From NCBI GenBank assembly GCA_002914805.1, contig JXTB01000114.1:365128-429127 (forward strand): DNA of 64,000 nucleotides. The letters are read 5' to 3'. The first letter of the stretch is position 1. Every line of letters starts with the position of its first letter. This DNA is from Parasponia andersonii (lineage: Eukaryota > Streptophyta > Magnoliopsida > Rosales > Cannabaceae). The position numbers and the translations under genes are program-made. Shown piece after piece: positions 25,511-36,493 of this stretch. The notes below the pieces were generated by a model, which saw nothing but the letters and a program-made list of their open reading frames with translations, did no database searches and was not told the origin of the DNA.

Positions 25511-26600
25511 GTTTCGTATTTCTGGCCATAATTTTAATTAAATTCATTTTAAAATTAATTTAATTTATCCATAGTTTTATGAAAACTGATAGATTAAATT
25601 TTAAATTCAAAATTTTAAAATCCTTATTAAATTTGAATTTTTGAAATTTAAACTGATAGGATATTTTAATTTGAATTATAGATATGATTGATATCCATAA
25701 TCTCTTAATTATTGTTTGAATAATTAGAGATATTTTAAAATGGAAATTTTTAAAATTAGATATTATGAGATAATATCCTTTAGTTTTAAATTCAAATTTT
25801 TGAATAGATATTTTGAAAAACTGATTATATGATAGTTGGTAATCTATTTTTGAACTTTAAATTTGTTTAAATTCAAATTAAAAATATTGTAGGAGATTTT
25901 ATTTGTAAAATCTTCTATCTTTAAATTTTGAATTTTGTGAAGATTTGAAATTTAAATTTAAATCAGAATATCTTTTTCAAATCTTCAAATTTAAATTTAT
26001 AGTTGGTAGATATTTAATGAGATTAGATATTGATTTGAATTTTGAATTCCAATTTGACAGGATAAGATAATGGGAGATATTTAAGGAAGCTAAATTCAAA
26101 TTAAGATTTTAAAAGGTTGAAATTTAAATTTAAGATATTTAAGGAGATTTAATTAGTTAAATCTTTTATTTAAACTAATTAGATTTTGTGAAAATCTTTT
26201 CTAATTTAATTTTAAATATTATCTTCCATATTTAAATATTTAACATCATCTTATCAATTAGAATTATTTAAATATTAAATAATTTTAAATTACTAAAAAT
26301 TAATAAATTATTAATAATTAATTAATTATCTGCTTACTACTTTAGTATTATTAGGACAATATTGCATGTATGCCTAATAATTAAGCATTAAAACATGATT
26401 TTTAGTAACATGTCATATAGAAAATTAGAGTTACTCTCATGCAATTATGAACATGCTTACATAATTGATTTTAGGTCACTAAACTAGTTAAATAACTGGG
26501 TAAAATCTATAAATCCTTAATTATAAAATATTGAGTGGAAGAAGGTATGTGATACCTATGGTCTCCATTATTGGTTTGTTATATATTAGGATAAGACTTG
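25511..26600 (+). other. AT-rich part of the copia leader
   Basis: A very AT-rich stretch with recurring 'ttaaattcaaatt' and 'gatattttg' words. It has no ORF with a recognisable domain. It is leader sequence between the GC-rich segment and the decamer-repeat region. Confidence 0.6.
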
Positions 26601-26619
26601 CCTCAGAAACTTGCTGAGC

Positions 26620-26922
26620 TCTCGTAGGTGGGTTTTTTTTCATCTGGGTAATACTGGAAATGAGTTTCTACGGATAAAGTACTAGGTAGACTATATGAGG
26701 CTGATCGCCCGTAGGAGACAGTCTTATATAGAAAGCTTAGTTACCGAAACAATGGTTAAATACTTAACTCGAAACATTAATATCCTCCCGTAGGAGTTCT
26801 TATTAGTCGATTAGAGGACCAAAGAGAATGGTAGTTAGAAATATGGGATAAGAGTTTTCTGTCTATTTACTAATTGAAATTGTTTCAGTTTGACTTGCTG
26901 ATTGCATGACTTCCCGTAGGAG
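26620..26922 (+). repeat. Four dispersed copies of a CCCGTAGGAG decamer
   Basis: 'CTCGTAGGTG' at about 26621-26630, then exact CCCGTAGGAG at 26708-26717, 26787-26796 and 26913-26922. The copies sit in otherwise unlike sequence, 80-125 bases apart, just upstream of gag. Conservation of the word amid divergence suggests a cis-acting leader signal, but the function is unknown. Confidence 0.75.
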
Positions 26923-27082
26923 GCCTGTAATCAGTGGTAGGTTAAACTACCATGGATATAAGTGATAGTCTTAAGGATACTTTACTTGCATATTGTATGC
27001 TTAAATACTTCATGTTAATTATTCGAAATATAATAAATGATGTTTGCTTATACGTGGAATGTTAACTTATTTTTCAGTAGAT

Positions 27083-27880
27083 ATGGCACTTAATCCTTTA
27101 TCCATTTTACTCATACAAAATAAGCTGGACGGTGAAAACTATGTAGACTGGAATGTAATCTAGACATAGTACTTACTGCTGACAAACATAAGTGGGTTCT
27201 CACCACTCCATGTCTTGCTCAGCCAATTGAGGAATCCACCACCGATGAAAGAAACTTATATGATAAGTGGAAGCAATCTGATGAGATGGCTAAGTGCTAG
27301 ATACTTGGCTCAATGAGCAATATATTGCAACAACAATATCGTGGGATGGATACTGCTGCTGACATGATGTTGAGTGTTGACGAAATATTCGCCAGTCTCG
27401 GTCGTCAAGCTAGAAATGAGGCTACAAGTGCATTCATGAATATTCGTCAAAATAAGGGTACTCTAGTTTGGGAACATATCATGAAAGTCATTGCATACCT
27501 TAACGAACTGGAAATCCTTGGAACTGAAATTGATTGTGACACCAAAATTGACGTGGTTTTGAATATATTGTCAGACACTTCAATTAATTTAAGATTGATC
27601 ATGACATTCGCCAGAAGAATTATACTCTTACTGGCCTGATGAAAGAGCTGCAAATAACAGAGAATATTCTTAAGAAGAATAAGTCAGGGTCAGCTGAGGC
27701 TAATATAGCTCAAGCTAGTTCTTCCAAATCTAAGTCGAAAGGCAAAGGTAAGGGGAAGAATAAGACTCTTACTTTTGGCTCCAAAGAAAAAGAAGACCAA
27801 GAAGGATGCCAAACCAAAGGGAAAATGTTTCCACTACAGTGAGGATGGACATTGAAAGAGGAACTGCAAAACTTACCTAG
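27083..27880 (+). pseudogene. Copia gag
   Basis: Starts at ATG 27083 with an N-terminal 'KLDGENYVDW' motif, typical of copia gag. It continues in shifted frames through a helical capsid-like segment (27313-27639), a Lys/Ser-rich linker (27639-27830) and a CCHC zinc knuckle at about 27823-27868. In the knuckle the second Cys codon reads TAC (Tyr) and a Trp codon reads TGA, both consistent with G-to-A changes. There are stops near 27165 and 27298, so it is not functional. Gag would coat the RNA in virus-like particles in the cytoplasm. Confidence 0.85.
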
Positions 27881-27939
27881 CCCTTAAAAGGGAAAAGGAC
27901 AATGGCAAGGACAAACAAGGTAATGACAATTTGTTGTTC

Positions 27940-28140
27940 ATTGAGGCTTGTCATATGGTTGATTCTATCGATTCTTGAATCGTAGATTCAGGAGCCACTA
28001 ACCATGTTTGTAATACTCTGAAGGGGTTCAAGGAAACTAGGAAGTTCGCTAGTGAAGAGTTCACGCTGTGATTGGGAGATGACTCAATAGTTAAAGCTCG
28101 TGCAATGAGAGATATATTTTGAATTTCGATAATTTTAGGT
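27940..28140 (+). pseudogene. Copia aspartic protease
   Basis: A 'VDSGATNHVCN' active-site segment (about 27985-28018) is preceded by a stop (TGA) where copia proteases have Trp. A second stop lies at about 28069. It would cleave the gag-pol polyprotein. It follows gag and precedes integrase, as in Ty1/copia. Confidence 0.85.
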
Positions 28141-28328
28141 TTTTAGAAATAAAGAATTGTTCTTATATTCCGGTATTTAAACGGAATTTGATTTCTATTT
28201 CCTGTTTAATGATATAAGGTTATTATATTCATTTTGACAATAAAGCTTTTATTAAAAAGAATAAAAATCTTATTTGCACTAGTAATCATAGGAATAATCT
28301 TTTCTTTATTCAACCTAAAAGCATCTCA

Positions 28329-29430
28329 GTGCACAATCTTGAAAATGTTTTTGGACATGTAGAATTTAAACATAAGAAAGTGAAAGTGAGCACTAATGAA
28401 GAAACTTATCTCTGGCATTTGAGACTAGGTCATATTAACCTAAACAGAATTCAATGGTTAGTCAATGATGGACCTCTAAGTTCGTTAGAAGTAAAACTAT
28501 TACCAACTTGTGAATCATGTCTCGAAGGTAAAATGACTAAAAGACCATTTACTGGAAAATGACTTAAAGTTCAAGAATGTCTTAAATTAGTACACACTAA
28601 TGTCTGTGGGCCCTTGAATATTCAAGCTCGAGGAGATTTTGAATATTTCATTACATTTACTGATAATTATTCTAGATTTGATTATGTTTACCTAATGCAA
28701 CACAAATCAAATTCTTTTGAAAAGTTCAAAGAATTCAAAGTGGAAACTGAAAAGCAATTAGGAAAGAACATAAAGACTCTTCGATCTGATCGAGGTGGTG
28801 AATACCTCTCTGGAGAATTCTTTGAATTTCTCACAGACAATGGGATCCTATCCCAACTCACAACACCTGGTATACCTCAACTAAATGGTGTTGCTGAAAG
28901 AAGAAATAGGACACTTTTGAATATGGTTAGGTCGATGCTCAGTTATTCACAATTACCCACATCTTTTTGGGGTTATGCCTTAGAAACTAGTATATACCTA
29001 CTAAATAGAGTTCCTTCTAAGTCAGTATCTAAGACTCCATTCAAACTATAGAAAGGACATAAACCTAGTTTGTGTCATATCCATATTTGGGGTTGTCCAG
29101 CATACGTGTTAAAAGAGAAAATGACTAAGTCGGAATCACGATCTGAATTGTGTCTATTTGTGGGTTACCCAAAAGGAACTAGAGGGTATTATTTCTATAG
29201 TACTGAAGAAAAAAAGGTTTGTGAATACAAATGCTACTTTTTTGGAAGAAAACTATATGAAAGATTTCAAGACCAAAAATAAGTTAGTTCTAGAAGAATT
29301 AACTGATGGTTTTGTCAGCCCATCTATAGAAGATAAGATAGAGAAAGCACTTAGAAAAGATAAATCATTTGAAACTCAACAAACATCAGATCCTCGTCGT
29401 AGTGGGAGAGTTGTGAGACAACTTGAATGA
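28329..29430 (+). pseudogene. Copia integrase
   Basis: The zinc-binding domain has 'WHLRLGHINL' and 'CESCLEGK' (28410-28530). A stop at 28561 separates it from the core. In the core (28614-29051) the catalytic triad is visible: Asp in 'FTDNYSRF', Asp in 'SDRGGEY' and Glu in 'NGVAERRNRT'. 'PKGTRGYYFY' and the following segments (29070-29430) cover the C-terminal part, with a stop at 29049 and a frameshift near 29220. It would insert the cDNA, giving the 5-bp TSD seen here. Confidence 0.92.
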
Positions 29431-29449
29431 TACTTACGAATAGGAGAGT

Positions 29450-30260
29450 CTTATGACCAAGAATTTGATCCTCACACCTACAATGAGGCAATAGATGATG
29501 TTGATAAAGATCTCTAGCAAAAGGCAATGGAATCCAAAATAGAGTCCATGTACTCTAATAAAGTCTGGGAACTTGTAGATCCACTTGAACGGATAAAACC
29601 CATTGGGTGTAAGTAGGTATATAAGAGAAAGAGAGGAATAGACGGGAAAGTGGAGACTTTCAAGGCAAGGTTAGTTGCAAAGGGTTATACACAGACGGAA
29701 GGTATCGACTAGGAAGAAACCTTCTCTCCTGTAGCTATGATCAAGTCTATTCACATACTCTTATCCATCGCTGCATCTCTTGATTATTAGATATGCCAAA
29801 TAGACGTCAAGACTGCATTCCTAAATGCCAATCTTGATGAACATATCTATATGATACAACCAAAGGGATTCGTTGAAAAGGGTCAAGAAAGAAAAGTTTT
29901 TGAACTTAAGAGATCTATTTATGGACTCAAGTAAGTATTTAGATCATGGAACATAAGATTTGATGAAGCAATTAAGTCTTATAGTTTTAAACGAAACGTA
30001 GATGAACCTTGTGTTTATAAAAAAATTCAGGATAATAAAGTGATTTTTCTGGTACTGTATGTTGATGATATTCTAATAATTGGGAATGATGTTGGATCAT
30101 TATCATCAGTGAAAGTCTGGTTAGCACAACAGTTTGATATGAAGGACTTAGGTGAAGCTTGCTATGTTCTAGGAATACAAATTCTATGAGACAAAAAGAA
30201 CAGACACATAGCTTTATCACAAGCTTCATATATAGACAAAATACTGGTAAAGTTTGCAAT
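29450..30260 (+). pseudogene. Copia reverse transcriptase
   Basis: An RVT_2-type domain. Visible motifs are 'RLVAKGYTQ' (about 29668-29695), 'VKTAFLNA' (about 29806-29829) and the catalytic YVDD (30058-30069). Stop codons interrupt it at about 29518, 29617, 29710, 29788, 29932 and 30188. Several are where the family has Trp, Gln or Arg codons, as expected from transitions at methylated cytosines. Inactive. Confidence 0.9.
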
Positions 30261-30299
30261 GCATAATTCCAAGAAAGGTTTAACACCCTTTCATAAAGG

Positions 30300-30970
30300 A
30301 ATGACTCTGTCTAATTAGAATTCTCCTAAGACAAAAAAAGAGAAGGAATATATGAAAAATATTCCTTATGCTTCAGTAGTGGGAAGTCTCATGTATGCCA
30401 TGCTTTGCACAAGACCAGATATTTGTTATGCTATTGGGATTGTAAGTCATTACCAAAACAATCCAGGAACTGAACATTGGAGTGCAGTCAAGCATATTCT
30501 AAAGTATCTTCGGAGAACTAGAAATCATATGCTTATTTATTCTGGAGAAGATCTAACACCTGCTGGATATACTGATTCGGATTTTCAATCTGATAAAGAC
30601 TCCACAAGATCAATCTCTAGTTCAGTCTTTACCTTTAATGGTGGAGCCATTATATGGAGGAGTATCAAGCAATCTTGTGTTGCAAATTCAACTATGGAGG
30701 CCGAATATGTGGCTTCGTAATTTCCTTTTGGATCTTGAGGCAGTACCTGGAGCATAGCAACCTATGACACTTTACTGTGATAAAAGTGGAGCAGTTGCTA
30801 ACTCTAGAGAGCCCAGAAACCACAAGAGGGGAAACACATAGAGAGGAAATATCATATTCTCAGAGAAATTGTTCAAAGAGCAGACGTGATAGTGAATAAG
30901 ATAGTGTCTGCAGAAAAACTTTGCTGATCCTTTTACCAAATCTTTGGCTACCAAAGTATTTGAGGACCAC
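30300..30970 (+). pseudogene. Copia RNase H
   Basis: 'YASVVGSLMYAM' (30364-30400), 'RPDICYAIG', 'YTDSDFQSDKDS' (30568-30603) and 'STMEAEYVAS' (30690-30720) are conserved RNase H segments of copia pol. The frame breaks at 30720 and the end (to about 30970) is shifted. The polypurine tract 'aagtgggagat' follows at about 31018-31028, just before the 3' LTR. Confidence 0.9.
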
Positions 30971-31028
30971 CTAGAAGGAATGAGACTACGTGATATGTTA
31001 CATGTACTTTAAAGGCCAAGTGGGAGAT

Positions 31029-32296
31029 TGTTGGAATAATGTCTAATAAAGCAGTTTATTATTTAGACATTATAAACAATATTTATTAGATTATTTAGTA
31101 TCTATTTGTTATAAATAAATTTCATGTTATAAATTTCTATTTTATTTATATCTCATTGATATACAAGTGATGTGTATGTTTATTTTATGCAAATATCTAA
31201 AAGATTCCAAGACGTGAAATAAGTAATAAAGAATTATTCGTATGATGAGTTCATATGTGGGAAACATTATATTCTTTATTTTATTATGTCTAAATTCAAT
31301 TGTTCGCATTCTGCATATTGAAGATAAAATACTTTAGTATGCCATAGAATGTAGTGTTGTCTATTTAATTAATAAAGTCTCTAATTATCGAAGTGAGTCT
31401 TCAGAGAGAAACACTAATGTGCTATAAGAAAGTTATAACAGCATCAAACAGGATCTAGTGAATTAGAATTTGAGGTTAAGTGTCGTAACTCAAATTTCTA
31501 ATTTTACTAATCTAGCACTATTGTAGAAGACCTTAATCCTAGTGATTAACGAACTTACTTTCATGTGTTTTGTCTTTTTGAGTTACTAAAGGACTAGTTC
31601 CGATTTATGGTTCGAACTCCAGTATCTTGGAAGATAAGGTATATGAAATGTGTAGAACGTTTTTCATGATGGACACCATGCATATGATGTCACTTTGAGT
31701 TTTTTCAAGTACTTGGATAATATAAACTAGGACCCCGGTATTCACTATGTGAATTTGACTGTGTTGGTATAAGCATATACAAACACCATAGTTAACTATT
31801 ATCTATTAGATGAAAAATGGTAACTTAAAGGTAAATATGTATTAGAGGGGTAATACGGTAATTTCACCCTACGAGTATGGTATTGCATTGGGGGTATGTT
31901 TACAGGTATAGTATATGCTAAATGGATCAAGCTAATTAATTGTTAATAAGCTTCATAGAAAAATAAATGATATTTAGTCCAAGAGTACAATATTGGGCCT
32001 ATAGTGGTGTGCCCCAATATTAATAAACAAGGCCCAATCATAATTAAGAGTTAGTTATGATAGTGGATATATGGTTCATTGGAGCTTGGCCTTTATAGAT
32101 CTATCTAGTCCCCAGTCTAGCTCAAATTAAAATCCAATAGTCATTTGATGATCAATTGAGCCCAACAGGCCTAATAAGCCCATTAGAGTTTACTAATCTC
32201 TCTATATTTAAGAGAAAAGTTCTCTAGCAACAAGACACAAGTGTTATACGTTAAACACCCCTTTGAGAAGAGAGTGTCACATGAAAACAAAGAGAA

Positions 32297-32343
<47 letters not shown>

Positions 32344-32703
32344 AGAGAAAATCAGCCACCACTAGGGATTCATTATCTTCGGTGTTTCGGCCATCCTGGA
32401 GAAAATGGTTCGAGGACATTGTCTTCTTGTTCATCTGCAGATCTCTTTGTTCGGAATCAAAAAAGTGACCACCCACTGGATCCATCAAACAGTTTTCGAG
32501 AATAGACGGGAAGACGAGAAGATTGTGGAGTGAATCCGGGTATTGTTCTTATCTATGTTAAATCACAATCCGAAACGTTTTGTAAAAAGATAAATTTTAA
32601 ACGACCAAGTCCGTTGCGTTTCTTGTTTTTACAAAACTATGGTGTTCTTGAAAATGATTTTATGAAAATATTTTCCGGAAATTTATTCCAATAAACACCA
32701 GCA
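31029..32703 (+). mobile_element. Copia 3' LTR
   Basis: Starts TGTTGGAATAATGTCT and ends AATAAACACCAGCA; 1675 bp. It carries a GA dinucleotide tract at about 32289-32343, much longer than in the 5' LTR (about 24278-24297). ORFs on both strands through that tract are simple-repeat artefacts. Confidence 0.93.
32289..32343 (+). repeat. (GA)n microsatellite, expanded in the 3' LTR
   Basis: A nearly pure GA run. The matching position of the 5' LTR has only about twenty bases of GA-type repeat, so this tract changed length after insertion. Confidence 0.9.
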
Positions 32704-32983
32704 TAAAGTTATTAAAATTGGTTCGAGTGAAGGTGATCAAGTAAACAAAAAAAAAGTGTAAAGGATATCAAACCCAGAATTTGGTGATTCCAATTTTCTG
32801 AATGCGTCCTCAACTTTCTCGGTAACTAAACACCAAGAATATACAAATCCCAAATCCAGGGAAAAGACAAACCTAATTTTCAATTCAAGCCAAATCAAAA
32901 AATAACAATGATGATTTAAAAAATTGAATATTAACTGAGCTGAAGTTAATTTTTTTTAAAACAAAAAAAAATTTGGTCTTTAT

Positions 32984-34815
32984 TGTCACAACCCAAGGTC
33001 GAGGTCAGTGACACAATGGGCATTTCATAAAATAAAAATACCGAAAAAATATATATTATTTTTCTTTTTAAAATTGACTCAATTAATTCAAAACTTTGCC
33101 CCGGGGACTCTAACCTTTCAAAACTAGCCTTCACAAAATTTTTAATTGAAAATAAAATCTCACAGTTATGCGTCACTCATTGAACATAGACTGTAATTAA
33201 AATAACTATTTAATAGTCATGCATCTCAAATCATCTTACACTCAAATACAGACATAAGTAATACAAACCGTGTCCAAATCTCATATTCTAGTTTATAAAG
33301 TTTAATAAAAACCAAATTCCTACTCAAATTTAAATATTTCACAAGTCTCGTAATAATTTACCAAAATATAAATAAATTAGTTATTCTACAAATGCCTCGA
33401 TCAAGTTCTTCTGGTCCAAATCACACTGAGTGCCACCTGAAGAGAAGAAAAGGTTGAGCTTACACTTAGTAGAGAATCGATTTCAAGATTTTATATATAT
33501 AAGAAATATACTCATGTTGAAAGTCTTGCATGGTTAGTAGTGCACTCAAATAGTTCACAAAACCCAAGTGAAAATCATAGTCCAATAGTTCAAACATTTC
33601 AAATTATTATAAAGCATCCATAAAAAACCAGTACATATCTATTCAAGCAAACATATAACCATGTGTGCAATCATGAAATCCTAGTGAGTCACTCATAAGT
33701 CTGAGCTACCTAAAGAGGCGCTATAAATCCGATCAACCGATGTGGGGCATCGTAAGTCCGATCGCTAAATGTGGGACAACGTAAGATCGATCACCCAATG
33801 TAGGGCATCGTAAATGTGTGAATGTATGCAAATGTTATATGAATGACAGAATAAGGATATACACCATTTCCACAAAATCTCAAAATAACTCATGCAGTGT
33901 TCTTTAATCAAACAACATTTAGTCCTCAAATCGTATTGGATTTTCTAAGAATTTTCGGCGTTATAACAGCCATTTTTGTTCAAAACCTAAAAATCCAATT
34001 TCCTGCAAAAAATAGTTTCATACAGTATATATATATATATAACACGCCAACCAGTGTGATGTGCCTCCTAAGCAGTTTATATTTCAAATCAGATCAAAAC
34101 AGATATAAACATATTTTTATAAATCATTTCACGAAATTCCATATTTATCAAAAATATGTGAAAATCAAAACTAAACCAATTTAAAGATCAAGTAGTCGAA
34201 TCTCTATCTCAATCGAGTGTCCAACTAGCGTTACAAGGCTATGGAGAAAGTTTGGCGTCGTTTGGGTGTCGTTTGGAAAAGCGGATGTCGTTTTCGAATA
34301 TTTGGTTCTTTGGTTTGAAAACTTGATTTTTCAAACGGAGCTTCAAATAAAAAAACGAACTTCACCACTGAATTTAGAGCACCCAAAAACCTTAGATTAG
34401 ACATATAATTTGTCAAATTTGGATACGGGCCCCACGACACATAAATCCAAGGCGTCTGATTTCATTTTTTGGGCCTGTTTCAGAACATAGTCAATATATA
34501 TCTCATGTTTCACCATTTTCAACGTAGATTCTAAAAATGATATTAGTTTTTACGGTCTAATCGAAAAGTCAATTCCAAAACTAGTTACACATAAAATTGT
34601 CCAACGAAATTAAAATCAAACAGAGAAAAATTGAGACATGAGGTACCTACCACCAGATTGCCCGTGAGGAGACGAGTCCATGGCGACCAGTTTCAAAGCA
34701 AATAGTAGCTGAAATCTGTTCCGGTGAGCAAAACAAGCCGCGGCATTTTTCGTCGTTTCCCTGTGATCGAGGGCTCCGATGCGGCTGGTTTTAGCGGTAG
34801 AAGCTTCATCCGGCA
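32984..34815 (-). mobile_element. Gypsy A-type LTR, second copy, truncated
   Basis: Starts TGTCACAACCCAAGGTC and follows 16405-18236 to 'cttcatccggca'. About 405 bp of the left copy (18237-18641) are missing. No primer-binding site lies beside it: the sequence to its left matches the flank of the left LTR. So it is not simply the 5' LTR of element A. Confidence 0.82.
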
Positions 34816-35816
34816 AATGGAGAAGATGGCATTAGATGAGATCTCTTCTTTGTTTGCTGGTTTACACCTGGACGGTGAAGATGGACGAGTAGTGGATATG
34901 ATAAACAACTTCTTGAATAAGAATAGGAACGAATAGAGCTTTATTTAGTTGGGAAGATTTTAGGTGGCCGAGTGCCAAATGGAGAAGGATTAAGAAGAAC
35001 TATTAAGAATGTTCGGTGAGTACCTAATTTATTTCATGTAGAAGCTATGAATCTATCGAATATGTTTCTGTTTTTCTTCAAGTCTACGGAGAATCATCAA
35101 AGGATTTTTGCTGGTGGGCCTTGGTCTCATGAAAATCATCTCCTCTCCCTTACTAAACCTAGAGGAAGTGGAGATGTTTCAGCAATGGATTTCAACGAGG
35201 TGTCTTTTTGGATTCAAATTTTCAACGTTCCTATATCGCACATGCATGGAATTGTGCATGTTTCTTGGGTTCTAAGATAGGGTTTCTGGAGGATATGGAG
35301 GTAGAGATCAGAAGCATGCGTGTTCGTGTAAAAATTGACATTATAAAGCCTCTTTGCAGGGGTATGTGATGCTTTATAGACAAGATTCAAGGTGAGGTTT
35401 CTTTGATATTTTGATATGAACGACTCCCAAAATTATGTTTTTCAATGAAATCATAGGTCACCGAGTCCAAGATTGTTCTAGACACAATGATGAAAACCAA
35501 ATATGGGAGGGGCAGTGAAATTCTGCTTCGGGATATGGATTAAGGCTTCCTCTCTGGGGTCGAAAGTTCGGATGGAATCGAATTAAGATATTGGAGGACG
35601 TAGGCTTGTTCATTCTCGGAATTGGGTTAAGAAAGTTTCAGATAAATCATCTCTGACTCGAGGTCATTCTTGGATTCATAACAACCCTCCCTATGTGGGG
35701 GGGGGGGGGAGACAATGGCTTTGTATACGGTATCTACATTGGAAGAATTGCCTAGGAGGAAAGACTTGGAATATAATTAGAATATTTGTCCTTTGCCAGT
35801 TTTAGTTTCTAGTGCT
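34816..35816 (+). pseudogene. LINE piece 1: L1-type ORF1
   Basis: An ATG at 34817 opens a 40-codon segment ending in a stop at 34934. Reading continues in other frames into a DUF4283-like domain ('QRIFAGGPWSHENHLL', about 35098-35145, then 'FWIQIFNVPISHMHG', about 35206-35250). A C-terminal 'YERLPKLC' and 'GHRVQDCSRH' zinc-knuckle segment (about 35415-35490) has a shift inside it. This is the layout of ORF1 of plant L1 LINEs, whose product binds RNA. A poly(G) run lies at 35698-35709. The piece ends at the CACTA terminus at 35817. Its 5' boundary against the gypsy LTR lies only a base or so from the ATG. Confidence 0.85.
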
Positions 35817-36103
35817 CACTACAACAATAGGACTTTTTTATAACACTAGATTAATAATAGTTTAGAAAAAGTATTACATTAGTTTATTAGAAATAAGGAA
35901 AATTTTGGGCGCGGGTAGGGGTGACGCATTTCCTGTAAAACATTAAAAAAAAAAACACAGTTTCCCTCGAATTCTCTCTCAAATGGTTTTGTTTCAGATT
36001 TTTCTCTCTCTAATTGGGATCTGACGACGGAGAAAAGAAATTCAATGAAGATTTCGTAGTTATCTGTGTCTTTGCCCTCTTTGGTTCGTTTTCTATGCAT
36101 CTT

Positions 36104-36493
36104 TACTTTCATTTTTTTCAGGTTTATGATGTTTTGTTATGATTTTTTGGGTTTTATTTTTCCAGATTATTGCTTACATTTCTGGGTTCATAATACTCTA
36201 GTTTATGGGTTTTGTTTTTCTAGATCATTACTTTCATTTCTGGGTTTTTCACTTTTAGTTTTTCAGGTTTATGATGTTTTGCTGTAATTTTTTGGGTTTC
36301 ATTTTTCCAGATTATTGTTTGCATTTCTAGGTTCATAATACTCTAGTTTATGGGTTTTGTTTTTCTAGATCATTGCTTGCATTTCTGGGTTCTTTACTTT
36401 CAGTTTCTCAGGTTTATGATGTTTTGTTGTGATTTTTTAGATTTTATTTTTCTAGATTATTGCTTGCAATTCTGAGTTTATAATACTCTGGTT
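36104..36493 (+). repeat. 145-bp tandem repeat, about 2.7 copies
   Basis: 'ggtttatgatgttttg' recurs at 36121, 36266 and 36411, an exact 145-bp period, with matching intervening sequence ('ttcataatactctagtttat', 'gggttttgtttttctagat'). Each unit has two related halves. CACTA subterminal regions usually carry repeated binding sites for their own TNPA-like protein; that role here is inference. Confidence 0.9.

Larger units (their letters stand above)
23016..32703 (+). mobile_element. Complete Ty1/copia retrotransposon (decayed)
   Basis: Two direct LTRs (23016-24674 and 31029-32703) bound an internal region with a primer-binding site, gag, protease, integrase, reverse transcriptase and RNase H in copia order (integrase before RT). 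A perfect 5-bp duplication TAAAG flanks it (23011-23015 and 32704-32708). It lies within copy 2 of the direct repeat. Coding is broken by many stops and shifts, so it is not autonomous. The 2.4-kb leader between the PBS and gag is unusually long and has a GC-rich segment and a repeated decamer. Confidence 0.95.
22263..34815. repeat. Direct repeat, copy 2, split by a copia insertion
   Basis: This corresponds to 15371-18236. The match covers 22263-23015, is interrupted by the copia element 23016-32703, resumes after the target duplication at 32709, and stops at 34815. The uninterrupted copy 1 has a single TAAAG in 'gtgcttaaagttgttaaaatgg' where copy 2 has the insertion. That shows copy 1 keeps the pre-insertion sequence. 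Confidence 0.85.

Noticed and set aside
32183-32505. ORFs of about 75-101 codons across the GA repeat
   Set aside because: Microsatellite translation in three frames within the copia 3' LTR.
35879-36287. ORFs on both strands near the CACTA 5' end
   Set aside because: They lie in the subterminal non-coding and tandem-repeat region and match no transposase domain.
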